Assembly (NCBI RefSeq): GCF_020404745.1
Contig: NZ_JAIZAP010000020.1
Coordinates: 28,058-92,057 of the forward strand
DNA from: Aquibacillus saliphilus
GTDB taxonomy: Bacteria; Bacillota; Bacilli; Bacillales; Amphibacillaceae
Length of the DNA: 64,000 nt
Reading direction: 5' to 3'
Part shown: positions 35,886-50,700 of the stretch, piece after piece
How the letters are laid out: each line of letters starts with the position of its first letter
Numbering within the stretch: the stretch's first letter is position 1
Notes under the pieces: generated by a model
What the model was told of the DNA's origin: nothing
Databases searched by the model: none
What the model saw: only the letters and a program-made list of their open reading frames with translations
Made by a program: the position numbers and the translations under genes

Positions 35886-35971
35886 AGGAAATATTAAGTG
35901 CTATCGCAAGTAGTATTGCAATTTAGTGGCTAAAAATGAATGATTAGATGTTATTTTAAGGAGGAAATTTA

Positions 35972-38728
35972 ATGGATTACAAACAAACCCTACTGATGCC
36001 TCAAACAGATTTTCCGATGCGTGGCAATTTACCAAACAAAGAACCAAAAATGCAAGAGCAATGGGACGAAATGAATATCTATCAACAAGTGCAGAAACGA
36101 ACTGAGGGAAGACCATTATTTGTACTTCATGATGGACCACCATATGCAAATGGAGATCTTCACATGGGTCATGCCCTAAACAAGGTTCTAAAAGACTTTA
36201 TTGTAAGATATAAATCAATGGCAGGCTTTCAAGCACCATATGTACCAGGTTGGGATACACACGGACTACCGATTGAATCGGCACTAGCAAAAAAGAAAGT
36301 AAATCGTAAGAAAATGACTGTATCCGAATTTAGACAGAAGTGTGCAGAATATGCACTAACTCAAGTAGATAATCAACGAACTCAATTTAAACAACTAGGT
36401 GTTCGTGGTGATTGGGAAAATCCATATATCACACTTACGAAGGATTATGAAGCTGCTCAGATTAAGGTGTTTGGTGATATGGCGAACAAGGGCTATATTT
36501 ACAAGGGTTTAAAACCTGTTTATTGGTCTCCATCTTCAGAATCTGCATTGGCAGAGGCTGAAATAGAGTATCAGGATAAGAGGTCAGCTTCGATTTATGT
36601 TGGTTTTAATGTTAAGGATGGGAAAGACTTGTTGGATGGTGATGAGCAATTTATTATTTGGACGACAACACCATGGACAATTCCAGCTAACTTAGCAATA
36701 ACAGTTAATCCAGAACTTGACTATTCTGTAGTGAAGGTTGACGACAAAAAGTATGTTATTGCTCGCGATTTATTAGATACGATTACTGAGGTACTAGAGT
36801 GGGTTAATCCTGAGGTTACAAAAACCTTTAAAGGAAAAATGGCAGAGAATCTTGTTGCTAAGCACCCGTTCTATGATCGTGATTCATTAATTGTACTAGG
36901 TGAACATGCAACAGCGGAAAGTGGTACCGGTCTTGTTCACACAGCTCCTGGTCACGGGGAAGAAGATTTTTTAGTTGGAAAACAGTATGGTTTAGACGTT
37001 TTATGTCCTGTTAATGAAAAAGGTGTCTTTACTGATGAGGCTCCTGGTTTTGAAGGTCTATTCTATGATGCAGCTAACAAGGAAGTTACCCAGAAATTAG
37101 AAGAGGTTGGAGCATTATTAAATTTAGAATTTATTACGCACTCCTATCCACATGATTGGAGAACGAAAAAACCAACTATTTATCGTGCTACTAACCAATG
37201 GTTCGCTTCAATCAAAGATTTCCGTGAAGATATTTTAAAAGAAATCGAACGGATTAACTGGTATCCAAAATGGGGTGAAACTAGACTCCATAACATGGTT
37301 CGAGATCGTGAAGATTGGTGTATCTCTCGTCAACGTACATGGGGTGTTCCAATTCCAGTATTTTACGGGGAAGATAGAACGCCGATTATTACTGAAGAAA
37401 CAGTAAATCATGTGTCAGATTTATTTAGAGAACACGGTTCTAACATCTGGTTTGAGTGGGACGCAACAGATCTTTTACCAGAAGGATTCAAGTCCGAACA
37501 TAGTCCAGGTGGTATATTCACAAAAGAGACAGATATTATGGATGTTTGGTTTGATTCTGGTTCTTCTCACCAAGCTGTATTAGAGGGAAGACCTGAATTA
37601 CAACGTCCAGCTGATGTTTATTTAGAAGGATCTGACCAATACCGTGGCTGGTTTAACTCATCAATTTCAACAGCTGTAGCTGTGACTGGAAGGTCTCCTT
37701 ATGAGAACATTATAAGTCATGGATTTGCCCTAGATGGAAAGGGTAGAAAGATGAGTAAATCAGTAGGAAACGTCGTGGTTCCGTCGAAAATCATGAAACA
37801 GTATGGAGCAGACATCCTACGTTTATGGGTTGCTTCAGTAGATTATCAAGCAGATGTACGAATTTCTGATGATATCATTAAACAAACATCTGAGGGCTAT
37901 CGTAAAATAAGAAATACATTCCGCTTTATGCTTGGTAATTTGCACGACTTTGATCCAACAAAAGATAAAGTTAGAGATGAAAACTTGCAAGAAGTTGATC
38001 GTTACATGCTTTTAAAATTACAAGAGTTAATCACAAAAGTAAGAGATGCCTATGATAGCTATGAATTCTCAACTATTTATACCAATATTCATAACTTCTG
38101 TGCAATCGAATTAAGCTCTTTCTATCTAGATTTTGGAAAAGATGTCCTTTATATCGAAGGTGCCCAGAGCATCAGACGTCGTAGTATTCAGACTGTTTAT
38201 CATGAAATTATCACTGCTTTAGTGAAACTTCTTTCTCCAATTATCTCTCATACCGCTGATGAAGTGTGGAGTTATATTCCTGGAGTAGAAGAGACTAGTG
38301 TGCAATTAACTGATATGCCTGAACCGAGAGAAGTTAAAGGTAAGGATGAATTAAAAGCTAAATGGGACCATTTCATGGATATTCGCGACGACATTCTAAA
38401 GGCTTTGGAAGAAGCTCGCGCTGAAAAGGTTATCGGTAAATCGTTAGAAGCAAGTATTAAATTAGTAGCGAAAGATAAAGCAACAAAAGATTTGCTAGAC
38501 AATGTAGAACACTTACATCAATTGCTAATAGTCTCAGATGTAGAATTAGTGGATGAAAATCAAAATGCTAAAGATTATGAGCATGTTCGAGTTGCTGTTG
38601 GCAAACATACAGGTGAAAAGTGTGAACGTTGCTGGGTTGCATCTGATTCAGTCGGTCAAGATGATAGCTACCCTGAGCTATGTACTCGCTGTGCTGACAT
38701 TGTTAAAGAACATTATTCAGAAGTATAA
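35972..38728 (+). CDS. ileS: Isoleucyl-tRNA synthetase
   Basis: A 918-residue class I synthetase. The HIGH motif is HMGH (about 64-67), the KMSKS motif is KMSKS (about 593-597), the editing domain carries [11 protein letters not shown] and THPG-like segments, and the C-terminal zinc motif is CERCW...CTRC. It charges tRNA-Ile and edits valine errors. AAGGAGG precedes ATG 35972. Controlled by the T-box upstream. Confidence 0.97.
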   Translation: MDYKQTLLMPQTDFPMRGNLPNKEPKMQEQWDEMNIYQQVQKRTEGRPLFVLHDGPPYANGDLHMGHALNKVLKDFIVRYKSMAGFQAPYVPGWDTHGLPIESALAKKKVNRKKMTVSEFRQKCAEYALTQVDNQRTQFKQLGVRGDWENPYITLTKDYEAAQIKVFGDMANKGYIYKGLKPVYWSPSSESALAEAEIEYQDKRSASIYVGFNVKDGKDLLDGDEQFIIWTTTPWTIPANLAITVNPELDYSVVKVDDKKYVIARDLLDTITEVLEWVNPEVTKTFKGKMAENLVAKHPFYDRDSLIVLGEHATAESGTGLVHTAPGHGEEDFLVGKQYGLDVLCPVNEKGVFTDEAPGFEGLFYDAANKEVTQKLEEVGALLNLEFITHSYPHDWRTKKPTIYRATNQWFASIKDFREDILKEIERINWYPKWGETRLHNMVRDREDWCISRQRTWGVPIPVFYGEDRTPIITEETVNHVSDLFREHGSNIWFEWDATDLLPEGFKSEHSPGGIFTKETDIMDVWFDSGSSHQAVLEGRPELQRPADVYLEGSDQYRGWFNSSISTAVAVTGRSPYENIISHGFALDGKGRKMSKSVGNVVVPSKIMKQYGADILRLWVASVDYQADVRISDDIIKQTSEGYRKIRNTFRFMLGNLHDFDPTKDKVRDENLQEVDRYMLLKLQELITKVRDAYDSYEFSTIYTNIHNFCAIELSSFYLDFGKDVLYIEGAQSIRRRSIQTVYHEIITALVKLLSPIISHTADEVWSYIPGVEETSVQLTDMPEPREVKGKDELKAKWDHFMDIRDDILKALEEARAEKVIGKSLEASIKLVAKDKATKDLLDNVEHLHQLLIVSDVELVDENQNAKDYEHVRVAVGKHTGEKCERCWVASDSVGQDDSYPELCTRCADIVKEHYSEV

Positions 38729-38744
38729 AGTACAACCATCTCTA

Positions 38745-39000
38745 GAGCATTAGTGATGACGCTAGACAGATGAACAAAAGCGCATGCGCCCTCGAAATAA
38801 GAAAGACACTTATTCTTTCGAAGATTATTCTAAGTTGCCTTCCTTAGTAGTGCTCACCCTAGGGCAATAAGTCAAGCCTCGGCGTGGCGTTTTTTGTCAC
38901 AGAGAGGATTGACTCAGGGACCTCAGGCGGGTGCATTGGAAATAAGCAAACCCCTTATTTCCGGGTAGGCGCTGGAGCTGGCCGCGGCCTAACCTTGTCA
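38745..39000 (+). repeat. Dispersed repeat family R, longest copy, plus orientation
   Basis: The segment begins with GAACAAAAGCGCATGCGCC near 38770 and ends with TAGGCGCTGGAGCTGGCC-type sequence near 38990. The first 110 bases align with the minus strand of the 31105-31325 copy, including the exact words AAGACACTTATT and CTAAGTTGCCTTCCTT. Internal inverted repeats (AAATAAG...CTTATTT; GGAAATAAG...CTTATTTCC) suggest a folded RNA or DNA. It has no coding frame and fills most of the ileS-MFS gap. Confidence 0.7.
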
Positions 39001-39045
39001 AAAAAGTATCCAAATCAAACCAATTTTATATTTTCCTAAACACTA

Positions 39046-39085
39046 GAAAAACCAACTATCAATTATTATTGATAGTTGGTTTTTA
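39046..39085. terminator. Bidirectional terminator between ileS and the MFS gene
   Basis: AAAAACCAACTATCAAT and its perfect complement with a 4-nt loop form a 17-bp stem with A and T runs at both ends. Confidence 0.93.
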
Positions 39086-39116
39086 GTTTTGCTCTTTTTT
39101 GGGTAAGCTTGAAGAT

Positions 39117-40379
39117 TTATTCAGATTGTTTTTGATTGGCTAAGGCGGCATTATCCCTTCTTCTAGTTAACTCTGGTAAGATTTTTTTAATAATGATCAT
39201 TCCTAATAGTCCGGTAACTAAAATCAAAAGAGACATTACTTCATTATTAAAAAATGCCCCAAGTGTTACAAAAATAGAACTTATCATCATTGAACCATAA
39301 AATACCATGCCGTAAACAGCCATATAGGAACTTCTCTTGTCATCGGATGGAATACTGGCGAGAAAATCTTGCTGAATTGGCACACGCATTAGTTCTCCAA
39401 TTGTAGCAATCGCCATGAAAAATAATAATACCCAAACATTGTTGAAATAACTAACGGCAACATAGCCTATCGTGAAAACTATAATAGATAATAAAAAAGT
39501 GCGGCCTTCTTTTAATTTAGAAACCCATCGTGTAATAAATACTGTCAACAATACTACAATAATCGTGTTTTCAGATTTTAAAAAACCGACCATTTCTACC
39601 CCTGTAACATTCATGAAAAATAGAGACTGTTCTGGCATGTCCTGATTTAATCGGATACCAATGTAGTTCTCCATTTGATTTTCAATTGATTGAAGTAAAA
39701 GTCCGGCCAGAACAAAGTAGAGAAATAGCTTATCACCTGCAACTTCTTTGTAACTCTTAAACATATTTAAAAGAATATTTTTCTGTTTTACAGTTTTTAT
39801 TTTTTCGAGTGTTTCCTCGATAAAAAAGATAACTAACACATTTGAAAGGAAGCTTGTGACAGAAAGTAGTAATAATAACTCGAACAAATAATTATTGAAT
39901 GTAAGAGCGCCAATAATACCGCCAATTGCAAAGGCTAAATTGAAGCTCCAGTAAATAAGTGAATAAACACCCTTTCGCTCACTTGGTTTAGTTATATCAA
40001 TGATCATTGCATCTGCAGCAGGACCATCTAAACCTAGCGATGCACCTACTAACAAGGCCATTAGAAAGGTTAATTCTGGTGAGATTAGTAGGGGGGAGTT
40101 GGCGATTGCCATCACAATAAAGGCGACCATTCGTATGATCCCGGCGATAACCATTAATTTCTTTCTGCCAATCAAGTCGGCATAATATCCCCCGTACAAA
40201 CCTACAATTAGACCAATGATAACATTAATAAATAATAAAATGCCTGTAATCGTGGCTCCGTAATACTCCGAAAAATAGATGGCAATAAACGGAAAAATTG
40301 CACCAGCTACCATATCAGAAAAGAAAATTTGAATGATTCTTATTTTTACATTTTTATGATAATCTCTGAATCTTGACAA
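39117..40379 (-). CDS. MFS transporter (multidrug-efflux type)
   Basis: A 420-residue protein with about twelve membrane helices in two halves. The loop between helices 2 and 3 has the MFS signature GGYYADLIGRKKLM (about 62-75), and an acidic residue sits in helix 1 (FFSDMVAG). Such features fit drug/H+ antiporters of the major facilitator superfamily, but no substrate can be read from sequence. It sits on the opposite strand between ileS and lspA, where B. subtilis has ylyA, and so looks like an insertion into conserved order. Confidence 0.8.
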   Translation of the reverse strand: MSRFRDYHKNVKIRIIQIFFSDMVAGAIFPFIAIYFSEYYGATITGILLFINVIIGLIVGLYGGYYADLIGRKKLMVIAGIIRMVAFIVMAIANSPLLISPELTFLMALLVGASLGLDGPAADAMIIDITKPSERKGVYSLIYWSFNLAFAIGGIIGALTFNNYLFELLLLLSVTSFLSNVLVIFFIEETLEKIKTVKQKNILLNMFKSYKEVAGDKLFLYFVLAGLLLQSIENQMENYIGIRLNQDMPEQSLFFMNVTGVEMVGFLKSENTIIVVLLTVFITRWVSKLKEGRTFLLSIIVFTIGYVAVSYFNNVWVLLFFMAIATIGELMRVPIQQDFLASIPSDDKRSSYMAVYGMVFYGSMMISSIFVTLGAFFNNEVMSLLILVTGLLGMIIIKKILPELTRRRDNAALANQKQSE

Positions 40380-40726
40380 CTGTACACCTCCTAACTTAAG
40401 TAATCTACTTGATGTGTGAATACAATAACAACAATATTATCATACAATAAACAGATTTGAGTACAGTCTAGAGGCGGAGATAATCTACTACCTTATGATG
40501 AAAGTATTGATGTAATAGAAAATCACTACAAAGAGCACGCAAACCAAAATACTTTAAAATACCAAAAAAGGTTTTGAAGTATTTTGAAAAATTATAGAAT
40601 AGATAACAACTCTAAAAATCAACCTAGATGAAGAATCTAAAATTCGTTGTCCAATTTCCTTTTCTTATAACTTTTATGATAAAATGCATATAGTGTGGAG
40701 ATAGAATTTTGAACGGGGGAAGACAT
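40380..40726. other. Gap between the MFS gene and lspA, no intact gene
   Basis: About 350 bases divide the divergent MFS and lspA genes. It includes a short coding-like fragment (40479-40577) and an extended -10 candidate TGATAAAAT ending near 40684. No complete gene or RNA was recognised. Confidence 0.5.
40479..40577 (+). pseudogene. Coding-like fragment, possible 3' remnant of ylyA
   Basis: A 32-codon frame, open from just after an upstream TGA to a TGA at 40575-40577, reads DNLLPYDESIDVIENHYK and onwards, with normal amino acid use and no start codon or ribosome-binding site. It lies where B. subtilis keeps ylyA (a DksA-like protein) before lspA, so it may be the tail of a decayed copy. 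I cannot verify this homology; it could equally be chance. Confidence 0.25.
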
Positions 40727-41194
40727 GTGTTATATTACATTATTGCAGCGTTGGTTATTGGATTAGACCAGTTGACAAAGTGGCTAGTAGTAACATCAAT
40801 GGAATTAAGAGAAAGCATTCCAATTATCGACAACTTCTTCTATTTAACATCACACCGTAATTCAGGTGCTGCTTGGGGAATACTACAAGGACAGATGGGC
40901 TTTTTCTACATAATAACTTCAATTGTAATTGTAGTAATCATATTTTATATTCAGAAGTATGCCAAAGAGAGTAAATTAATGGCTTTATCACTTGCTTTAA
41001 TGCTTGGTGGTGCAATTGGTAATTTCATTGATCGGGTTATCAGGAAAGAAGTAGTTGATTTCTTTGATGTCTATATTGGAAGTTATGATTTTCCAATCTT
41101 CAATATAGCTGACTCAGCACTTGTTGTTGGTGTAACCCTTGTTATAATTGCTACTTTTATAGATGAAAAACAGAAAGGAAGATCTAATGCATGA
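40727..41194 (+). CDS. lspA: Prolipoprotein signal peptidase (signal peptidase II)
   Basis: A 155-residue aspartic membrane protease with four helices that cuts the signal peptide from lipid-modified prolipoproteins. The catalytic aspartates are in NFIDRV (about 102) and FNIADSAL (about 129), with [10 protein letters not shown] near residue 45. GTG 40727 behind GGGGGAAG is chosen because the protein then aligns with B. subtilis LspA (begins LYYIIAAL); the TTG at 40709 has no site. It overlaps rluD by 4 nt. Confidence 0.94.
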   Translation: MLYYIIAALVIGLDQLTKWLVVTSMELRESIPIIDNFFYLTSHRNSGAAWGILQGQMGFFYIITSIVIVVIIFYIQKYAKESKLMALSLALMLGGAIGNFIDRVIRKEVVDFFDVYIGSYDFPIFNIADSALVVGVTLVIIATFIDEKQKGRSNA

Positions 41195-42102
41195 CTACAT
41201 TTAGTCATACAATACAACCAGAAGAACGAGGCCTACGAATCGATAAGGTACTGACAAAGTTAAATCCAGAAGTTTCAAGGTCGCAGGTGCAATCGTGGAT
41301 TAAAGATAATTATGTGACTGTTGACGGTGAGCCTGTTAAAAGTAACGATAAATGTCATCAAGGTGAAACAATTAGTTGGGATATACCCGAACCAGAACCG
41401 TTGGATATTAAACCGGAAAATATTCCGATTGAAATAGTATATGAGGATAGTGATGTGCTAGTTGTTAACAAACCAAAAGGAATGGTTGTTCATCCTTCTG
41501 CCGGGCATGGGACTGGAACGCTTGTAAATGCTTTGGTTTACCATTGTACAGATCTATCAGGTATTAATGGGATTATCAGACCTGGAATTGTACACCGAAT
41601 TGATAAAGATACGAGTGGTTTATTAATGGTTGCAAAAAATGACCAGGCACACGTGTCCCTTGTTGACCAATTAAAGGCAAAAACGGTTAAGAGATCCTAT
41701 CAAGCAATTGTGCATGGGGATATTACGCATGAATACGGTACAATAGATGCTCCGATTGGTCGAGATCCTAATGACAGGCAAAAGATGGCTGTTGTTGATG
41801 GTGGGAGAAATGCGATAACACATTTCGAAGTCATCAAACGATTTGAGACGTTCACACATGTAAACTGTGTACTAGAAACGGGTAGAACCCATCAGATTCG
41901 TGTTCATATGAAATATATTGGTTTTCCACTAGCAGGTGACCCAAAGTATGGCCCAAGAAAGACGTTAGAAATTGAAGGACAGGCACTGCATGCCGAAGTA
42001 TTAGGATTTGAACATCCCAGAACAAAAGAGTGGATGGAATTTAGTGTAGAGCCACCAGAAGATTTTCAACAAGCTTTAAAAAATTTGTCGATGATGAGTT
42101 GA
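41191..42102 (+). CDS. rluD: RluD-type 23S rRNA pseudouridine synthase (YlyB)
   Basis: A 303-residue protein with an N-terminal S4 domain (about 15-60, [24 protein letters not shown]) and a pseudouridine synthase domain with the catalytic aspartate in [19 protein letters not shown] (about 137). [24 protein letters not shown] is the other family block. It probably modifies helix 69 positions of 23S rRNA; substrate is inferred from family. ATGA overlap with lspA couples translation. The pyr promoter starts on its last codons. Confidence 0.92.
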   Translation: MTTFSHTIQPEERGLRIDKVLTKLNPEVSRSQVQSWIKDNYVTVDGEPVKSNDKCHQGETISWDIPEPEPLDIKPENIPIEIVYEDSDVLVVNKPKGMVVHPSAGHGTGTLVNALVYHCTDLSGINGIIRPGIVHRIDKDTSGLLMVAKNDQAHVSLVDQLKAKTVKRSYQAIVHGDITHEYGTIDAPIGRDPNDRQKMAVVDGGRNAITHFEVIKRFETFTHVNCVLETGRTHQIRVHMKYIGFPLAGDPKYGPRKTLEIEGQALHAEVLGFEHPRTKEWMEFSVEPPEDFQQALKNLSMMS

Positions 42103-42127
42103 CAAAGTATATTTTTTTTGGAATAAT
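42099..42127 (+). promoter_or_regulatory. Sigma-A promoter of the pyr operon
   Basis: TTGACA (42099-42104) and AATAAT (42122-42127) are 17 bases apart. The -35 overlaps the rluD stop codon. Confidence 0.88.
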
Positions 42128-42149
42128 AAAGAAAGATAAATATGGCCCT

Positions 42150-42829
<680 letters not shown>

Positions 42830-42841
42830 ATATCAAACCTT

Positions 42842-42936
42842 TAAATAAGTCCGAGAGGCTTGTAAGGTTGCTAAAGGATACGTGTATCATAAACACGTCT
42901 GCCTCTTTGCGACCTGCAAAGAGGCTATTTTATTGC
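42842..42936 (+). promoter_or_regulatory. PyrR attenuator 2 (pyrR-pyrP)
   Basis: AGTCCGAGAGGCT at 42848-42860 is a PyrR-binding loop. The terminator is GCCTCTTTGC/GCAAAGAGGC with a 5-nt loop and a T-rich tail (42901-42933). Confidence 0.92.
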
Positions 42937-43003
42937 AAAAAATAAAACTAGTTAAATAAAATATCAGATAAATCAGGGATAGAATTATGAGGAGGAAAAG
43001 GAT

Positions 43004-44386
43004 ATGAGTCAAAATAACGCAGCATTGGACCTACACGAAGTACCAAAAATTCACAAATGGATTACATTAAGTTTACAGCATTTATTCGCCATGTTTGGTG
43101 CTACTATTCTAGTACCATTTTTAACAGGCCTTTCACCAGCGGTCGCACTCGTTTCAAGTGGTTTAGGCACATTAGCATATCTCTTAATTACTAAAGGTCA
43201 AATCCCAGCATATCTAGGATCAAGCTTCGCGTTTATTGCGCCTGTAATAGCCGCAAGTGCAGCTAGTGGAATACCTGGAGCGATGATAGGTAGCTTTTTA
43301 GCAGGGTTAGTATATGGCTTGTTGGCACTTTTAATTGGAGCATTTGGATTAGATTGGTTGATGAAAATACTTCCGCCAATCGTAGTTGGTCCAGTAATTA
43401 TTGTTATCGGGCTTGGTCTTGCTTCTACTGCGATTGACATGGCGATGAATGTGGACGGGGCTTACAGTGGAAAACATTTCACCGTTGCATTAGTAACACT
43501 AGCAATTACAATTGTTGCTTCATTATTTTTTAAAGGATTTTTTGGACTCATTCCTATTTTGATTGGTATTGTTGGAGGTTACATTTTCGGTTTGTTCCAA
43601 GGAATTGTTGATACGACTGGAGTTAACGCCGCGTGGACAGAAATTATTTCTGCTGATTCGATTGGTGGGGTTTTAGGAGCAATCTTCCATGTACCAGATT
43701 TTGTTGTACCATTTGTTCATTATTCACCATTTGAAATTATTAGCTGGGAAATCGCTTTGATCATGGTACCGGTAGCGGCAGTAACTATTGCTGAACACAT
43801 CGGTGACCAAATGGTTTTATCTAAAGTTGTTGGACGTAATTTCGTTAAGAAACCAGGCTTACACCGGTCTATTCTTGGTGACGGGGTAGCAACAGTGATT
43901 GGTTCATTGATTGGTGGCCCGCCAAACACTACGTATGGCGAGAACATCGGTGTCTTAGCCATTACTAGAGTATTTAGTGTCTTTGTTATCGCGGGTGCAG
44001 CTTGTTTTGCAATAGTATTCGGTTTCATTGGAATTGTTACAGAAGTGATTGCTTCCATTCCTACAGCAGTTATGGGGGGCGTATCGATTCTTTTATTCGG
44101 TATTATCGCATCAAGTGGATTAAGAATGTTAATTGATAATCAATTAGACTTAGGTGACAAACGCAACTTAATCATCTCTTCTGTCATTCTAGTAATCGGT
44201 ATTGGTGGTGCATTGATAGAAATAAATATTGCTGATGTAGATGTCCAAGTTGCTGGAATGGCTCTAGCTACGATTATCGGAATTATCTTAAATCTTATTT
44301 TACCAGGCAAGGAATCAGGATTCGGAAATGGTAGCATGTTCCAAACAAATACAGAAGTAAAAAACAATAATAAACAGATTAGTTAA
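43004..44386 (+). CDS. pyrP: Uracil permease
   Basis: A 460-residue nucleobase:cation symporter-2 family transporter with about fourteen membrane segments. Family blocks include FAMFGATILVPFLTGLSPAVAL near the start and the conserved ITIAEHIGDQM and GGPPNTTYGENIGV segments with the QNxG-like substrate region. It imports uracil for salvage. Preceded by attenuator 2 and AGGAGGAAA before ATG 43004. Confidence 0.94.
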   Translation: MSQNNAALDLHEVPKIHKWITLSLQHLFAMFGATILVPFLTGLSPAVALVSSGLGTLAYLLITKGQIPAYLGSSFAFIAPVIAASAASGIPGAMIGSFLAGLVYGLLALLIGAFGLDWLMKILPPIVVGPVIIVIGLGLASTAIDMAMNVDGAYSGKHFTVALVTLAITIVASLFFKGFFGLIPILIGIVGGYIFGLFQGIVDTTGVNAAWTEIISADSIGGVLGAIFHVPDFVVPFVHYSPFEIISWEIALIMVPVAAVTIAEHIGDQMVLSKVVGRNFVKKPGLHRSILGDGVATVIGSLIGGPPNTTYGENIGVLAITRVFSVFVIAGAACFAIVFGFIGIVTEVIASIPTAVMGGVSILLFGIIASSGLRMLIDNQLDLGDKRNLIISSVILVIGIGGALIEINIADVDVQVAGMALATIIGIILNLILPGKESGFGNGSMFQTNTEVKNNNKQIS

Positions 44387-44391
44387 CATAT

Positions 44392-46625
<2,234 letters not shown>

Positions 46626-46651
<26 letters not shown>

Positions 46652-47741
46652 GGATGGAACAACATTTACTGGAACAGGATTTGGAAGTATGGAACAAAGT
46701 ATTGGAGAGGTAGTCTTCAATACTGGCATGACAGGTTATCAGGAAATATTATCTGATCCATCTTATTGTGGTCAAATTGTCACAATGACCTACCCACTTA
46801 TCGGAAATTACGGTATTAATAGAGATGACTTTGAAACAATTACCCCTTCCATTCATGGATTGATTGTTAAGGAAGTGTGTGACACCCCATCAAATTTTCG
46901 TAATGAAGAGAGCTTGGATAGTTATTTGAAAGCAAATAACATTCCTGGAATAGCGGGAATTGACACGAGAAAATTAACAAAAATCATTCGAAAACACGGT
47001 ACGATGAGAGCAATGTTTACATCTACAGATCAGGTTTTAGAAGAGTCGGTGCTAACGATTGAACAAACTCAAGTAATGAAGGACCAAGTAGAAAGTGTTT
47101 CAACAATAAAACCTTATGTCGTTCCTGGTCGTGGGTATCGAATTGTATTAGTAGACTTTGGAATGAAGCACGGCATCCTTAGAGAATTAACAAAACGATA
47201 CTGTCATGTAACAGTTGTTCCATACCATTATAGTGCAGAAAATATTCTCAGGTTAAAACCAGATGGAGTTATGTTGACAAACGGTCCAGGCGACCCCAAA
47301 GATGTACCAGAAGCAATCGAAATGATAACTAGTATTATAGATAGCGTACCGGTGTTTGGTATTTGTCTCGGACATCAACTTCTAGCACTGGCTTGTGGAG
47401 CGGATACTGAAAAGATGAAATTTGGTCATAGAGGTTCGAATCACCCAGTAAAAGACTTATTAGAAAATAAAACGTATATAACTTCTCAAAACCATGGTTA
47501 TGCTGTGCGACTAGATTCACTTTCAAATACAAAGCTTGAGCTAACGCAAATTGCGTTAAATGATCATACGGTTGAAGGCATACAACATTCGATACTTCCT
47601 GCCTTCTCAGTTCAATATCATCCTGAGAGCTCACCAGGACCAGAAGATACAAACCATTTATTTGATGAATTTTTATCGAAAATTAAGAGCCATCAAACGA
47701 ACATCAAGGAGGGAACTTCATGCCAAAGCGTAAAGATCTAA
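46626..47741 (+). CDS. carA: Carbamoyl phosphate synthase, small (glutaminase) subunit
   Basis: A 371-residue glutamine amidotransferase subunit. The N-terminal domain starts [14 protein letters not shown]; the class I GATase domain carries the nucleophile in FGICLGHQ (about Cys248) and the His-Glu pair in [10 protein letters not shown]. It supplies ammonia from glutamine to CarB. ATG 46626 is preferred over 46623 and the TTG 46611, since GAGGAGG is 6 nt upstream of it. It overlaps pyrC and carB. Confidence 0.95.
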
Positions 47742-50700
47742 ATAAAATTCTTGTGATTGGTTCTGGTCCTATTGTTATTGGCCAGGCAGCCGAGTTTGAT
47801 TATTCAGGCACTCAGGCTTGTCAATCATTAAAAGAAGAAGGTTATACGGTTATCCTAGCAAACTCAAATCCAGCGACAATCATGACCGACCATACCATTG
47901 CTGATACAGTTTACATGGAACCTTTGACGGTGGAATTTTTGACGAAAATCATCCGTAAAGAACAACCAGATGCTGTTTTACCAACACTAGGTGGACAAAC
48001 TGGTTTAAATCTTGCTGTTCAATTAGAAGCTACTGGTATTTTAAAAGAATATAATACGGAGTTACTTGGAACCTCTTTAGATGCCATTCAACAAGCAGAA
48101 GATCGAGAGAAATTCAGAACGTTAATGAATGAACTAAATGAACCAGTACCTGACAGCGCAATTGTCAATACAGTAGAACAAGCATGTGCATTTGCTGCTG
48201 AAATAGGTTTCCCGCTAATCGTTCGACCTGCATATACGCTAGGTGGAACTGGGGGTGGGATGTGTTATGACGATGCTGAACTTAGAGACATCACTCGCAA
48301 TGGTTTGGCTTTATCGCCTGTAAACCAGTGTCTTATCGAAAGAAATATTGCTGGATTTAAGGAAGTAGAGTATGAAGTAATGAGAGATAAAAATGACCAA
48401 GCTATTGTTGTATGTAATATGGAAAATATTGATCCTGTTGGCATTCATACCGGTGATTCAATTGTTACTGCTCCATCACAGACACTTAGTGACCGTGAAT
48501 ATCAATTACTACGGAATGCTTCACTTAAAATCATTCGCGCTTTAAAAATAGAGGGTGGTTGTAACGTACAGCTAGCAATAGACCCAAATAGCTTTCAGTA
48601 CTATATTATTGAGGTGAATCCTCGTGTCAGTAGATCGTCTGCTTTAGCATCTAAGGCGACTGGTTATCCGATTGCTAAAATCGCAGCGAAGATTGCAGTC
48701 GGTATGACGTTAGATGAAATCATCAATCCAATTACAGGTACTACTTATGCCTGTTACGAGCCTGCTTTAGATTATGTTGTTACTAAACTTCCACGTTTTC
48801 CGTTTGACAAATTCACAACTGGAAATCGGATCCTTGGAACGCAAATGAAAGCAACTGGTGAAGTAATGGCGATTGGAAGAAATTTTGAAGAGTCGATTCT
48901 AAAAGGGATTCGTTCACTAGATATAAGCTCAGAGGATTTTTGGTTAAAGAGTTTAATTGATTTATCACTAGATGAACTGAAAACTAGACTACAGAAAGCT
49001 GATGATGAACGTATCTATATTTTGGCTGAGGCTCTACGCCGTGAGCTTTCGGTTGACGAGATCTTTGAAATTACGAAAATTGATCGTTTCTTCTTAATTA
49101 AATTAAAGAAAATTATCGATATGGAAGTAGAGTTGAAGACAGATAATTCAACGGAAAAATTACGTGAAGCAAAGAGAATGGGCTTTTCCGATACAACAAT
49201 CGCTCGATTATGGGATACGGATGTTGATGATATTTATACCAATAGAATGGAGCAAGGAATACGTCCTGTCTACAAGATGGTAGATACATGTGCCGCTGAA
49301 TTCGAATCGGAAACACCATACTTTTATAGCACATATGAAGAGGAAAATGAATCAGTTTCCTCTGACCGTAACAAGGTAATTGTACTTGGTTCAGGGCCAA
49401 TCCGTATTGGTCAAGGAATAGAGTTCGACTATGCGACTGTTCATTCGGTGCTTGCATTAAAAGAAGCAGGTTATGAAGCAATTATTATGAATAATAATCC
49501 TGAAACAGTCTCAACTGACTTTAGTGTGTCTGACAAACTATATTTTGAACCTCTAACATTAGAGGATGTCATGCATGTTGTCGAATTAGAAAAGCCAATC
49601 GGAGTAGTCGTCCAATTTGGTGGCCAGACGGCTATTAATCTAGCAGATGGATTACAACGTCGAGGAGTTGCAATTCTTGGCACATCACTCGAGTCAATTG
49701 ATACAGCGGAAAACCGCGACAAATTTGAACAGTTGCTGAATGACTTGAATATTCTTCAGCCGAATGGTAGAAGTGTTCAAAAATTAGATCAAGCAATTGA
49801 TGCTGCCAATCAAATTGGTTACCCGGTACTTGTTCGACCATCTTATGTTATTGGCGGAAGTCAAATGGAGATTGTTTATAGTGACGAAGAATTATACGGC
49901 TACTTGAAAAAATCCAATAAAATTGAACATAAGCATCCAGTACTAATTGACAAATATCTAACAGGAATAGAAGTTGAGGTAGATGCCATTAGTGACGGGG
50001 TGACAACAATAATCCCAGGAATAATGGAACATATTGAACGAGCTGGCGTGCACTCTGGTGATTCGATTGCAGTGTATCCTACTCAACGAATTAGTGAAGA
50101 AGTGAAAAAGCAATGTGTTGATATTACATTAAAAATCGCTGCAAGACTTGAAGTGAAAGGGCTCATTAATATTCAATTCGTTGTCCATAAAAATGAAGTA
50201 TATGTGTTAGAGGTAAATCCAAGAGCAAGTCGAACTATACCATTTTTAAGTAAAATTACTGGTGTAACAATGGCTAATTTAGCTACCAGATGTATTATTG
50301 GGCAATCATTGAACGAGCTAGGCTATCAAGCTGGTGTTTTACCAGAACCGGAACATGTTTCTGTCAAAGTACCTGTTTTCTCGTTTGAAAAACTCCGTAG
50401 TGTCGATACGTTACTAGGACCTGAAATGAAGTCAACGGGAGAGGCAATCGGTCGTGATAAGACTTTGGAAAAAGCACTATATAAAGGCTTAATTGCTTCT
50501 GGATTATCGATTCCAATGGAAGGATCAGTACTCTTAACTGTGGCAGATAAAGATAAGCAAGAAACTACTGAAATTGCGAAGAAGTTCCATCAACTTGGTT
50601 TCCAACTTTATGCAACTGAAGGTACAGCCTCCTATTTCAAGGACTACGGAATACCTGTCAAACAGGTAGGGAAAATTGGTGCTTATGGTGAAAATGTGCT

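Noticed and set aside
49113..49481. 122-codon minus-strand frame in carB
   Set aside because: Antisense shadow of a conserved gene; no ribosome-binding site.
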